Below, in pieces: positions 51,396 through 59,826 of a DNA stretch of 64,000 nt (position 1 is the stretch's first letter; the number at the start of each line of letters is the position of its first letter). The stretch lies in NCBI RefSeq assembly GCF_016649425.1, contig NZ_JADRCR010000010.1:124001-188000 (forward strand), read 5' to 3'. The translations under genes were made by a program, and so were the position numbers. This DNA comes from Limnobaculum allomyrinae. GTDB taxonomy: Bacteria > Pseudomonadota > Gammaproteobacteria > Enterobacterales > Enterobacteriaceae. The notes below the pieces were generated by a model, which saw only the letters and a list, made by a program, of their open reading frames with translations, had not been told where the DNA came from and made no database searches.

Positions 51396-52028
51396 ATGCC
51401 TGATACATCACAGATCATTGCATTTTCAATTTTGTCTTTAGGCATGGCATTAACGCCTGGTCCAAATATGCTGTATCTGGTATCTCGTTCTATCTCTCAG
51501 GGGCGGGTTGCCGGGTTGATCTCATTAACCGGTGTTGCTCTGGGCTTTGTGTTGTATATGTTATGTGCCGCTTTTGGTATCACTACGCTTATGCTGGCCG
51601 TGCCTTATGCCTATGAAGCGTTATGCTTTGGCGGAATGATCTACTTATTGTATCTGGCATGGCAAGCGGTTAAGCCCGGTGGACGTTCGCCATTTCAGGT
51701 CAAAAGTTTACCTAAAGACAGCCCTAAAAAGCTGTTTACCATGGGCTTCATCACTAACCTGCTCAATCCTAAGATTGCCATTATGTATTTGTCTCTGCTG
51801 CCGCAATTTATTACACCCGATCACGGTAGTGTATTAACTCAGTCACTGGTTTTGGGTTCAATCCAAATTGTTACCAGTGTCACCATTAATGCACTGATTG
51901 CCATTATGGCTGGTTCTATTGCCGGTTTCCTGACGGGAAGACCAGCGTGGATGCTGGTTCAGCGCTGGGTTATGGGAACCGTTCTTGCCGGTCTGGCGGT
52001 AAGAATGGCATTTGAAGCGCGCAGATAA
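51396..52028 (+). CDS. LysE/RhtB family amino-acid exporter
   Basis: A 210-residue inner-membrane exporter with about six hydrophobic segments. The family motif ALTPGPNMLYLVSRSISQGRVAG lies near the N-terminus, and GFITNLLNPKIAIMYLSLLPQFI at about residues 115-140. The substrate is probably an amino acid or similar metabolite but cannot be specified. AGAAGGGATG lies at the start region. It is transcribed away from the MarR-GNAT gene, an arrangement that suggests ligand-controlled export. Confidence 0.88.
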   Translation: MPDTSQIIAFSILSLGMALTPGPNMLYLVSRSISQGRVAGLISLTGVALGFVLYMLCAAFGITTLMLAVPYAYEALCFGGMIYLLYLAWQAVKPGGRSPFQVKSLPKDSPKKLFTMGFITNLLNPKIAIMYLSLLPQFITPDHGSVLTQSLVLGSIQIVTSVTINALIAIMAGSIAGFLTGRPAWMLVQRWVMGTVLAGLAVRMAFEARR

Positions 52029-52157
52029 TGTTCGATGGTTCATTATCCACATAATAATTATTGTTTATCTTTATAATTTCACTTATAAATTATTCCGTTA
52101 TCAAAACTAGTCTATATTTATTCAGGTGTGGATTATCAACTTATTAATGGAGTGATT

Positions 52158-52448
52158 ATGGGTAAGGTATTAATTGTCTCATTACTATCTCTGTTTGTGC
52201 TGGCTGGTTGTAACAGCGCACCAGAGGTAGGTAACTGGTCAAAGGCAGGCGCATCAGCACAAACCGCTGACGCTGACCGAGTCCAGTGTGAGAAAGAGAG
52301 CAGATCGTCTGCCAATAACAGCTATCATTCCGACCCACTTAATGAAACGGGTTCCGACGAAACCGTGAATAAAATTCTGGTGAAAGAACAACAGCAAGTT
52401 GATCTGGTTGGTGAATGTATGCGCGAAAAAGGTTATACCAATTTTTAA
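52158..52448 (+). CDS. Small hypothetical lipoprotein
   Basis: A 96-residue protein with a lipobox LAGC (lipidated Cys at about residue 18) after a hydrophobic signal. The mature part is short, polar and rich in Ala, Ser and Glu, with two further Cys residues (QCEKE and ECMREKGY) that may form a disulfide. The ECMREKGY ending is common in small enterobacterial lipoproteins. ATG 52158 has GGAGTG upstream; an earlier ATG at 52128 would bury the signal. No function is known. Confidence 0.8.
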   Translation: MGKVLIVSLLSLFVLAGCNSAPEVGNWSKAGASAQTADADRVQCEKESRSSANNSYHSDPLNETGSDETVNKILVKEQQQVDLVGECMREKGYTNF

Positions 52449-52468
52449 ACTAACATTACCGCAAATAT

Positions 52469-52494
52469 AAAAACCCGCTCATAGCGGGTTTTTA
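52469..52494. terminator. Terminator between the small lipoprotein gene and proA
   Basis: An 11-bp stem AAAAACCCGCT / AGCGGGTTTTT with loop CAT. Works in both directions for these convergent genes. Confidence 0.93.
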
Positions 52495-52515
52495 TATTTT
52501 AAATTCGCGGAATAA

Positions 52516-53769
52516 TTAACGGCGAATTAAATCATCGCCAAAGCCAATCCATTTATAAGTGGTTAGTGCCTCCAGCCCCATCGGGCCACGAGCGTGAAGC
52601 TTCTGTGTACTAACAGCAACTTCGGCACCTAATCCAAATTGCCCGCCATCAGTGAAGCGAGTACTGGCATTAACGTATACCGCAGCAGAATCTACTTCAT
52701 TAACGAAACGATCGGCATTGTTCAGTGAACGGGTCAAGATAGCATCCGAGTGAGCGCTACCGTGTAAACGAATATGTTCAATGGCTTCATCTAATCCTTC
52801 AACAACGGTCACGTTCAAATCCAGCGACAGCCATTCGTTGTCATACTCTTCGTCATTAACCTGTACGACTTTCACTTCTCCGCCGCTGAGATACATCATG
52901 GCTTCCGGAGAAGCATGGAGCGTTACGCCACAGGTATGCATCTTCTCTGCCAGCTTAGGCAAAAATGTCGAAGCGATTGCACGATGTACCAACAATGTCT
53001 CCAGGGTATTGCAGGTACTTGGACGCTGAGTTTTTGCGTTTTCAATAATCGTCAGCGCTTTATCAAAATCTGCACATTCATCAACAAAAGTATGGCAAAC
53101 GCCAATACCGCCGATAATCACAGGAATAGTAGAATTCTCTTTACATAGCTTGTGCAGTGCCGCGCCACCACGAGGAATAATCATATCAACGTAGCGATCG
53201 AGTTTAAGCAACTCATTGATGAGTGCACGATCCGGATTATCAATAGATTGCACCGCTGCTGCTGGTAAACCACACTTCTTAAGCGCCAGTTGAATCACTT
53301 CAACCATTGCCTGATTAGTATTTACCGTCTCTTTTCCACCACGCAGAATTACCGCGTTACCGGTTTTCAAACATAGCGAAGCTACATCAATCGTCACATT
53401 AGGGCGAGATTCATAAATCACCCCGACAACACCAAGAGGAACCCGGCGGCGCTGTAACTGGAGACCGCTGTCCATTAATGAGCCATCAATAATATGACCA
53501 ACGGGATCGGTTAAGCGGTAAACATGACGCACATCATTGGCAATAGATGCCAACCGGGATGGCGTCAACATCAGACGATCAATCATCGCTTCACTCAGGC
53601 CTGCCTGTTGGGCATTCGCGATATCTTTTTCGTTCGCCGCCAGAATAGTATCGCTGTTAGCTTCCAGCGTGTCAGCCATCACTGCCAGTGCCTGGTTTTT
53701 TTTGGCTGAACTCAGTACCGCTAATTGATAAGATGCCTTTTTCGCGGCCATCCCCATTTGCTCTAACAT
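52516..53769 (-). CDS. proA: Glutamate-5-semialdehyde dehydrogenase ProA
   Basis: A 417-residue NADPH-dependent enzyme, second step of proline synthesis. It has [31 protein letters not shown], the catalytic Cys region [17 protein letters not shown], and [36 protein letters not shown] at the end. Length equals E. coli ProA. It lies 11 bases after proB. Confidence 0.98.
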   Translation of the reverse strand: MLEQMGMAAKKASYQLAVLSSAKKNQALAVMADTLEANSDTILAANEKDIANAQQAGLSEAMIDRLMLTPSRLASIANDVRHVYRLTDPVGHIIDGSLMDSGLQLQRRRVPLGVVGVIYESRPNVTIDVASLCLKTGNAVILRGGKETVNTNQAMVEVIQLALKKCGLPAAAVQSIDNPDRALINELLKLDRYVDMIIPRGGAALHKLCKENSTIPVIIGGIGVCHTFVDECADFDKALTIIENAKTQRPSTCNTLETLLVHRAIASTFLPKLAEKMHTCGVTLHASPEAMMYLSGGEVKVVQVNDEEYDNEWLSLDLNVTVVEGLDEAIEHIRLHGSAHSDAILTRSLNNADRFVNEVDSAAVYVNASTRFTDGGQFGLGAEVAVSTQKLHARGPMGLEALTTYKWIGFGDDLIRR

Positions 53770-53780
53770 TGCTAATACTC

Positions 53781-54884
53781 CTAGTTAATGATCATGTCGT
53801 CGCGATGAACAGCGACTGAACCATACTCATAACCCAATATTTCATCAATTTTCTGAGAATGGTGCCCTGCAATCATACGTAATGCGTCACTGTTATAACG
53901 CGCAACGCCGTGGGCCAAATCACGCCCGGACAGATCGCGAATACGAATAACCTCGCCACGAGAAAAGTCGCCTTTTACCTGCTTAATCCCTTTAGGCAGT
54001 AAAGAGCTTCCCCGTTCCAACATGGCCTGAGCAGCGCCATCATCAATAGTAATTTCGCCCGCCGGTGGCGCACCAAAAATCCAGCGTTTACGGTTTTCAA
54101 GGGGAGATGTTTGAGCGTGGAAACGCGTGCCGACGGAAATATCATTAATTACATCGCCAATCACTCCCGACTTGCTGCCCGCAGCAATCACAACTTCAAT
54201 TCCCGCTCTGCCAGCAACATCAGCAGCCTGCAATTTCGTTGCCATACCGCCGGTTCCCAACCCGGAAATGCTGTCACCGGCAATAGCCCGTAACGCACTA
54301 TCAATACTGTGAACTTCACGAATTAATTCCGCATCCGGGTTATGACGCGGATCGGCAGTGAACAACCCTGACTGATCGGTTAACAGCAATAATTTATCGG
54401 CTCCACCAAGAATTGCAGCCAGTGCGGAAAGGTTATCATTGTCACCAACTTTAATCTCCGCCGTCGCTACCGCATCATTTTCATTAATCACCGGAACAAT
54501 TTGGTTATCCAGCAGTGCCTGCATCATGTCGCGCGCATTTAAAAAGCGTTCACGATCTTCTAAATCAGCACGAGTTAGCAGCATTTGGCCAATATTGATG
54601 CCATAAATTGAGAACAGTTGTTCCCAAAGCTGAATCAACCGACTCTGCCCTACGGCTGCCAGTAATTGCTTAGAAGCAATAGTCGCAGGCAATTCGGGAT
54701 AACCAAGATGTTCGCGTCCGGCGGCAATCGCACCAGACGTCACAATAATAATACGATGACCAAGTGCATGCTGTTGCGCGCACTGACGCACTAACTCAAC
54801 AATATGGGCACGGTTTAAACGCAGTGACCCGCCTGTAAGTACGCTGGTTCCCAGTTTAACCACCAGCGTTTGGCTGCTATTCAT
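53781..54884 (-). CDS. proB: Glutamate 5-kinase ProB
   Basis: A 367-residue enzyme that starts proline synthesis and is feedback-inhibited by proline. The N-terminal amino-acid kinase domain ([56 protein letters not shown]) is followed from about residue 275 by a C-terminal PUA domain ([20 protein letters not shown]). Length equals E. coli ProB. It forms proB-proA; phoE, divergent in E. coli, is absent. Confidence 0.98.
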   Translation of the reverse strand: MNSSQTLVVKLGTSVLTGGSLRLNRAHIVELVRQCAQQHALGHRIIIVTSGAIAAGREHLGYPELPATIASKQLLAAVGQSRLIQLWEQLFSIYGINIGQMLLTRADLEDRERFLNARDMMQALLDNQIVPVINENDAVATAEIKVGDNDNLSALAAILGGADKLLLLTDQSGLFTADPRHNPDAELIREVHSIDSALRAIAGDSISGLGTGGMATKLQAADVAGRAGIEVVIAAGSKSGVIGDVINDISVGTRFHAQTSPLENRKRWIFGAPPAGEITIDDGAAQAMLERGSSLLPKGIKQVKGDFSRGEVIRIRDLSGRDLAHGVARYNSDALRMIAGHHSQKIDEILGYEYGSVAVHRDDMIIN

Positions 54885-54942
54885 AATGTTCTGCCGTTGA
54901 ATATCAAGAAAGGATGCAAGAAGACCTTTTTATCAGGTGTGA

Positions 54943-54968
54943 CGCGTTATGCCAACAGGCATAACGCG
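54943..54968. terminator. Perfect hairpin between crl and proB
   Basis: An 11-bp perfect stem CGCGTTATGCC / GGCATAACGCG with loop AACA, about 30 bases downstream of the crl stop. No T-run directly follows, so it may be a Rho-assisted terminator or a regulatory leader of proBA. Confidence 0.5.
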
Positions 54969-54997
54969 AAATAGGCGAGATTTGGAGAAAAAATTGA

Positions 54998-55402
54998 TCA
55001 GACTGAAAGTTTATCCGGACTTTTTGCCGCTTCAGTATGGGCTGGTCGGAAACTGAGCTTAATTGAAGTCAGATAATCCTGAAGTTTTTGCTGAAAGGAT
55101 TGCAAATTTTGCTCAACTTCCTGTTGAATAGCCGCATCCTTAATGGTTTTTACCTGCCACTCACCCACTTTATCAAACAGTCCGATCTGGCAACTGTAAG
55201 TGAAGCCCTGTTCATCAGCTTCGATATCCATCCACCATCCCCAAAACTCTCTTTTTTCCGGGGCTGGCTTGCTGCTAACGCAGACAGCCAGACAATCAAA
55301 AAAATAGTGATTCCCTTTACATTGAGACTCCCTGATATACGGTCCCAGAGTGATAAATTCTTTAATCAGCTTGTTTCTTGAATGACCATTTGCTAATAGC
55401 AT
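54998..55402 (-). CDS. crl: Sigma-S/RNA polymerase assembly factor Crl
   Basis: A 134-residue protein that binds sigma-S and favours its association with core RNA polymerase, affecting curli and stationary-phase genes. Conserved core LGPYIRESQCKGNHYFFDCLAVCVSSKPAPEKREFWGWWMDIEADEQGFTYS-type segments are clear (E. coli 133 residues). It lies between frsA and proB, as in E. coli except that phoE is missing. Confidence 0.95.
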   Translation of the reverse strand: MLLANGHSRNKLIKEFITLGPYIRESQCKGNHYFFDCLAVCVSSKPAPEKREFWGWWMDIEADEQGFTYSCQIGLFDKVGEWQVKTIKDAAIQQEVEQNLQSFQQKLQDYLTSIKLSFRPAHTEAAKSPDKLSV

Positions 55403-55456
55403 GATGTAGCCCCAGTAAATTATAATTTAACAACTAGTTAACAGCCGTCGGGGATA

Positions 55457-56704
55457 TTAGCATAACTTTTGATTAATCCACTCGCTTAATTGTTCCAATC
55501 CGCTATTTAAATTATTGAGTAGTGGAGTCGAAGCAACTGTAATTAATTTTCCATCACTGGTAGAAGAAACTATCAGCTTTGATTCTGATAATGGACTGAA
55601 AACGTCCTTCTCAAAACTGACTGAACACATAGGGATCGGACAGCGTCGCCCCAACAGCCCCTGGGTTTTCAGCGAATAACGACTTAGCTCGGTATGTAAT
55701 AGATTATCAGTGGTTGAATCCATTTTCAGGCGGCTGGCAATCATGTCCCGATAGACAATTGGCGTCTTAAGCTGGGTTTCTTTATTCACAAACAAATCGT
55801 GAACAATCGGCCCCAGACAGGCAACGCCACGCAGGCGGCGTGACTCCAGATACCCCAGACGAACGGCTACGTTAGCCCCAAAACGTGTTCCTAACGCCAC
55901 AACACGCTGATGATCAATCCATGGCACCTGATCCAATTGATTAAGAACCTGTCGATGAAGCAGACTGGTATCTTCGGTTAAAGTCCAGCGAGACGAAAAA
56001 CCAAGAGAAGGCAAATCAACACACAACATTGCTATGCCTTTTGGCGCCAGATAATTCACAAACAGAGGATAATAGTCACTCTGTAGATTATCTAACCCTC
56101 CACATAATAGAACGGTAGGATGCGGCCCTTCTCCCACTGATGGAATATGCAAAAAGCCGGTCAAATTGCCACCTTCGACTTTAAAATCAATAGATTTCAA
56201 CTCAAAAGGCAGATAGTTTGCAGCTTCTTTGTAGGCTCTGTCAGCTAATAACTCTGCCTGCTCCGCCAATTGATCGCCCCGCAGGTGAGGATAGCTGGCA
56301 ATGCTGTAAAAATGGGAGGCTTTCAACCAATAGTTTCCCGCTGTCATTGGGTCTTTACAGGCCAGATCTAACGCTTTTTTCTGCCAAACCATCCCCTCTT
56401 TTGCCCATTCGTAAATCCAGTTACCCCCGCGATAACCTACTACCGTATCTAACAGACCTTCATCCGTGCGTTCATTAGGAGAGGCGGCAATGCGCGCCAG
56501 AACTTCTTCCGCTTCTATCGGATCAACACCACGCCAGGACCATATGGTTTTATTAATCATACGGTACCAGTTGGATTGGGTTTCGCCTTCCAGCGACGAT
56601 TGAATACTGGCATTGGTTTGTTCTATACGTTTAACCAGCGTTGAAGTTTCCGGGTGTTTAAAAGAGGGTTTAAACAGCACTTCTGAAAGATTAGCTTTTG
56701 GCAT
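55457..56704 (-). CDS. frsA: Esterase FrsA
   Basis: A 415-residue alpha/beta-hydrolase-fold protein that binds unphosphorylated IIA-Glc and influences fermentation versus respiration. It has KANLSEVLFKPSFKHPETSTLV at the start, GGNWIYEWAKEGMVWQ, PTVLLCGGLDNLQSDYYPLF, ALGTRFGANVAVRLGYLESRRL and QGLLGRRCPIPM. Length is as E. coli FrsA (414). In E. coli gpt is directly upstream; here a pilus operon lies between them. Confidence 0.95.
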   Translation of the reverse strand: MPKANLSEVLFKPSFKHPETSTLVKRIEQTNASIQSSLEGETQSNWYRMINKTIWSWRGVDPIEAEEVLARIAASPNERTDEGLLDTVVGYRGGNWIYEWAKEGMVWQKKALDLACKDPMTAGNYWLKASHFYSIASYPHLRGDQLAEQAELLADRAYKEAANYLPFELKSIDFKVEGGNLTGFLHIPSVGEGPHPTVLLCGGLDNLQSDYYPLFVNYLAPKGIAMLCVDLPSLGFSSRWTLTEDTSLLHRQVLNQLDQVPWIDHQRVVALGTRFGANVAVRLGYLESRRLRGVACLGPIVHDLFVNKETQLKTPIVYRDMIASRLKMDSTTDNLLHTELSRYSLKTQGLLGRRCPIPMCSVSFEKDVFSPLSESKLIVSSTSDGKLITVASTPLLNNLNSGLEQLSEWINQKLC

Positions 56705-57318
56705 GATGGTGCAACGATCTCCGGTACAGGCTTATCACTCAGCCCGAATAACATGATTTCATCAGTGTACCCAATAAATGGTAGCAGATGAAGTCAACAA
56801 CTGGATAATTACACAGTCTTACTTTCCATTAACAATACAAGTAATAGAATAATTAACTATTATCTCTCCATCAAAATATTCCCATTCGACGGGTTGTATA
56901 TATAAGTTATATTTTAATTACTATTTATATTTATTATCGTTAATAAAAAATACTAATGTCTCAATATTTAAAAATTTGACGGTGAGATTAAAATTAGTTA
57001 ATAAAATGAGTTTCACATTATTGAAATTAATATCCCACATAAATTACAGTGAAAAAGTAATAATTTGAAATAAAAGAAAAAATAATTAAAACGACGAAGA
57101 AAACCATTAAGAGATAATAGAAAAATATCGATAGATAGTAATAACCCAAAAAATCTCATTATGTTTATTGAACATTTTAAAATCATTACTATATGCATAA
57201 TTATCTGAACAGAAATAATCCATCAGATTCAATATACAAATCACAACACCTCTATTTTTACTGAGGTGGGGAACCGAACACCATTTTAATGTGCTTTAGC
57301 CATCTTGGGAGCAAAGAC
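56705..57318 (+). promoter_or_regulatory. AT-rich control region of the pilus operon
   Basis: A 614-bp gap that is very AT-rich and contains no gene. A short hairpin CACCTC / GAGGTG with a 10-nt loop lies at 57247-57268, about 50 bases before the first pilin gene. AT-rich upstream regions of this kind are typical of H-NS-silenced fimbrial operons. No invertible repeat pair was seen. Confidence 0.35.
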
Positions 57319-57846
57319 ATGAAGAAAGTTTTCCTTGCATTAACCTGCATAACATCACTAATAAGTTCGGCCACTGTCTTTGCTGCTGGCAATGGACAGG
57401 TAAGCGGCACATTGGGTGTGCAACTAACCATCACCAATGGTTGTGCAATCAACGGTAATAGTGTCCAGGGCTCACCAGCAGGCCTGGGAACGCTGGACTT
57501 TGGTAGTCATTCAACATTAGCCAATGATATTACCGCACAATCGGCCAGTACCAGCAGTGGCACTATCAAAGTTCAATGTACAAATACCCTACCCTATACC
57601 GTTACTCTGGACAGTGGTGAGCATCCACAAGGTACACAACGTCGCCTGGCACAGGGCAGCGAATTTGTAAATTACAACCTCTATCAGGATTCCCTGCGCG
57701 CCGTTCTTTGGGAAGATACAACACTGCTAAGCAGAACTTCAACCGGTGCACCTGATGACCTGACCGTTTATGGTTTGGTGCCGCCACAAACCACACCATC
57801 AGCCGGAATCTATTCAGATACCGTTCTGGTTACTGTGGACTGGTAA
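57319..57846 (+). CDS. Csu-type major pilin (spore coat U domain)
   Basis: A 175-residue secreted pilin with a signal peptide ending TVFA. The mature chain is an SCPU-domain fold: LGVQLTITNGCAING near the start, LGTLDFGSHSTLANDI, GTIKVQCTNTLPYTVTLDSG, and the terminal strand YSDTVLVTVDW. It resembles CsuA/B, the shaft subunit of archaic chaperone-usher pili. ATG 57319 has GGGAG upstream. It is the first gene of a six-gene operon. Confidence 0.88.
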   Translation: MKKVFLALTCITSLISSATVFAAGNGQVSGTLGVQLTITNGCAINGNSVQGSPAGLGTLDFGSHSTLANDITAQSASTSSGTIKVQCTNTLPYTVTLDSGEHPQGTQRRLAQGSEFVNYNLYQDSLRAVLWEDTTLLSRTSTGAPDDLTVYGLVPPQTTPSAGIYSDTVLVTVDW

Positions 57847-57904
57847 TTCCGGTTAAGCATTTCCAACATTAGGCATATGTTCGTAACGAGTATCAGGGGT
57901 AACA

Positions 57905-58432
57905 ATGCATCTTTGGTGTAAAACCTGTCAATGCATCTTATTGGTAATCAATATTATTACCCCGTCATCGGTGTTGGCAGTAACGGTAAAATCGGCAACG
58001 GTTTCCATCACTGCCAACGTCATTCCCGCCTGCAGTGCTGGTTCTACCGCCGGGGGAACCACTACCTTTGGTGTAATGAATTTTGGTACTCACAGTACAT
58101 TAAGTCGAGAAATTAAACTGATTGGACAAAGCAATGCCGGAGCCATTCTGGTGCAGTGTGCACCCGGCGTAAATTATCAGATCGTGTTGGGAGCAGGAAA
58201 AAGTAGCAACGTAGCACAGCGCTATATGACCGGCAGTCACTCTGGCCAGCGGGTGAATTATAACCTCTACAGCGATGCTAATTACACCGCTATCTGGGAC
58301 GATACCCAAGGTATTACTAAAACTGCCAATGGCTTACAGGAATGGGTCAATGTCTATGGCTATATTCCGGCACAATCCACTCCTGTAGCCGATAGCTACA
58401 TTGATACGGTACAAGTTACGGTGAGCTGGTAA
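57905..58432 (+). CDS. Csu-type pilus subunit (CsuA-like)
   Basis: A 175-residue SCPU-domain subunit with a signal peptide ending SSVLA. It has VSITANVIPACSAGS, FGVMNFGTHSTLSREIKL, GAILVQCAPGVNYQIVLGAG and a terminal strand YIDTVQVTVSW. It is paralogous to the first pilin and may be an adapter in the tip fibre, corresponding to CsuA. AGGGGTAAC precedes the ATG. Confidence 0.84.
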   Translation: MHLWCKTCQCILLVINIITPSSVLAVTVKSATVSITANVIPACSAGSTAGGTTTFGVMNFGTHSTLSREIKLIGQSNAGAILVQCAPGVNYQIVLGAGKSSNVAQRYMTGSHSGQRVNYNLYSDANYTAIWDDTQGITKTANGLQEWVNVYGYIPAQSTPVADSYIDTVQVTVSW

Positions 58433-58437
58433 AAGAA

Positions 58438-59004
58438 ATGAGAATCACTACTTCTGCTTTTATGATTGCTATTTCTACTCCGGGTCTGGTTCTAACCTGC
58501 CTCGCCATGATCTCTGCCGTTTATGCAGACTCCCGAACTAAAGATGTCAAAATCAATGCCACCATTACCGCCGGTTGTATTCTTGGCTCCGCCGGCAGTG
58601 ATGCGACCAGTTTTGGTAGCATCAACTTTGGTAACAACATCTCCTCACTGTTCAATAATATCGATGTGACATCGACACAAAATGCCGGATCAATCATGGT
58701 GAGATGCACACCCAAAACTAATGTCACTTTAGGTATCGATAGTGGATTAAACAGTGGTGGAACCATTAGTACTGGTCGACTCATGAAACTAGCCACAGGC
58801 ACCAGCACCCTGAAATATCAGCTTTATCAGGACAGTAATCGCGCCACCATCTGGGGAAATGGCAGCAATGGTGGCCAAACTCTGACCGTTATGAGCGATG
58901 GTAGCGTACAAAAGATCGATATTTATGCTCGTCTGTTTTCCTCAGCTTCACTGCCTGCTGTCGGGCAATACAGCGATACCGTATTAATTACCGTTAGTTA
59001 TTAA
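58438..59004 (+). CDS. Csu-type pilus subunit (CsuB-like)
   Basis: A 188-residue SCPU-domain subunit with a signal ending AVYA. It has INATITAGCILGSAGS, FGSINFGNNISSLFNNIDV, GSIMVRCTPKTNVTLGIDSG and a terminal YSDTVLITVSY strand. It starts five bases after the previous stop. By order it corresponds to CsuB. Confidence 0.84.
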   Translation: MRITTSAFMIAISTPGLVLTCLAMISAVYADSRTKDVKINATITAGCILGSAGSDATSFGSINFGNNISSLFNNIDVTSTQNAGSIMVRCTPKTNVTLGIDSGLNSGGTISTGRLMKLATGTSTLKYQLYQDSNRATIWGNGSNGGQTLTVMSDGSVQKIDIYARLFSSASLPAVGQYSDTVLITVSY

Positions 59005-59031
59005 ACTATTATGTTTACGGATGAAAGACCT

Positions 59032-59826
59032 ATGACACTTATAAAACGACCCATTTTATTGATTACCTCTGCCCTGTTGTTTTTCTGTTTTTATCTTCAA
59101 TCCTTAGCTTATGCCGGTTCTATTCTCATCTGGCCAATCGATCCGGTTATCGAAGATGAGCAAAATGCTACCGCTATCTGGCTGGAGAATCAGGATAGCA
59201 AACCAGCCTATATGCAAATTCGGGTACTGGAATGGCAACAAAACTCTGGCGAAAATCAATATCAGCGGCAATCGGATATTTCTGTTAGCCCACCTTTTGT
59301 CCTTATTGAACCAGGAAAGCGCCAGTTAGTCCGACTGGTAAAAAATATCAAAATTCCGGCCAATCAAGAAAAAGCCTACCGTATTTTGGTGGATGAAACA
59401 CCAAGGGCAAAAAAAGATAATGAGCCAGAGGATAGCCAGAGTGTCAGTATCGGTGTGAAATTCCAGATGCGTTACTCCATTCCGCTGTTTGTCAGCGGTC
59501 AGGGGATATGGACTAATCCCGATTACAATAAAAACAGAGACATAAAAACAGCCACCAAGCCTGAATTGAGCTATCAAATAAGCAATCTGAATGGACAATC
59601 TTATCTTAGCGTGAGAAATGATGGAAAAGTTCATGCACGCCTGTCAAAACTAAGTAGTCTGTCCGGGAACAAGGCAACAACGCTGGTTGATGGACTGGTA
59701 GGTTATGTGCTGCCGGGCTCCGTAATGCGCTTTCCTATGGCTAAAAGCAACCGTGCTTCAACTTATGACAAGCTACAGGCGCTGATTAATAACGATCCGG
59801 ACCCGGTTCAACTACTTAAACGCTAG
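59032..59826 (+). CDS. Csu-type periplasmic pilus chaperone (CsuC-like)
   Basis: A 264-residue periplasmic chaperone with a signal peptide ending LAYAG. It has the two Ig-like domains of the PapD superfamily: ILIWPIDPVIEDEQNATAIWLEN, VSPPFVLIEPGKRQLVRLVKN, then SIGVKFQMRYSIPLFVSG. The long region after KAYRILVDETP is typical of archaic (sigma) chaperones. Met at 59032 gives a normal signal peptide; the in-frame ATG 59011 would add seven residues. It overlaps the usher start. Confidence 0.88.
   Translation: MTLIKRPILLITSALLFFCFYLQSLAYAGSILIWPIDPVIEDEQNATAIWLENQDSKPAYMQIRVLEWQQNSGENQYQRQSDISVSPPFVLIEPGKRQLVRLVKNIKIPANQEKAYRILVDETPRAKKDNEPEDSQSVSIGVKFQMRYSIPLFVSGQGIWTNPDYNKNRDIKTATKPELSYQISNLNGQSYLSVRNDGKVHARLSKLSSLSGNKATTLVDGLVGYVLPGSVMRFPMAKSNRASTYDKLQALINNDPDPVQLLKR

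Noticed and set aside
56780-57270. A phase-variable invertible promoter upstream of the pilus operon
   Set aside because: No pair of inverted repeats of useful length and no recombinase gene nearby were seen.
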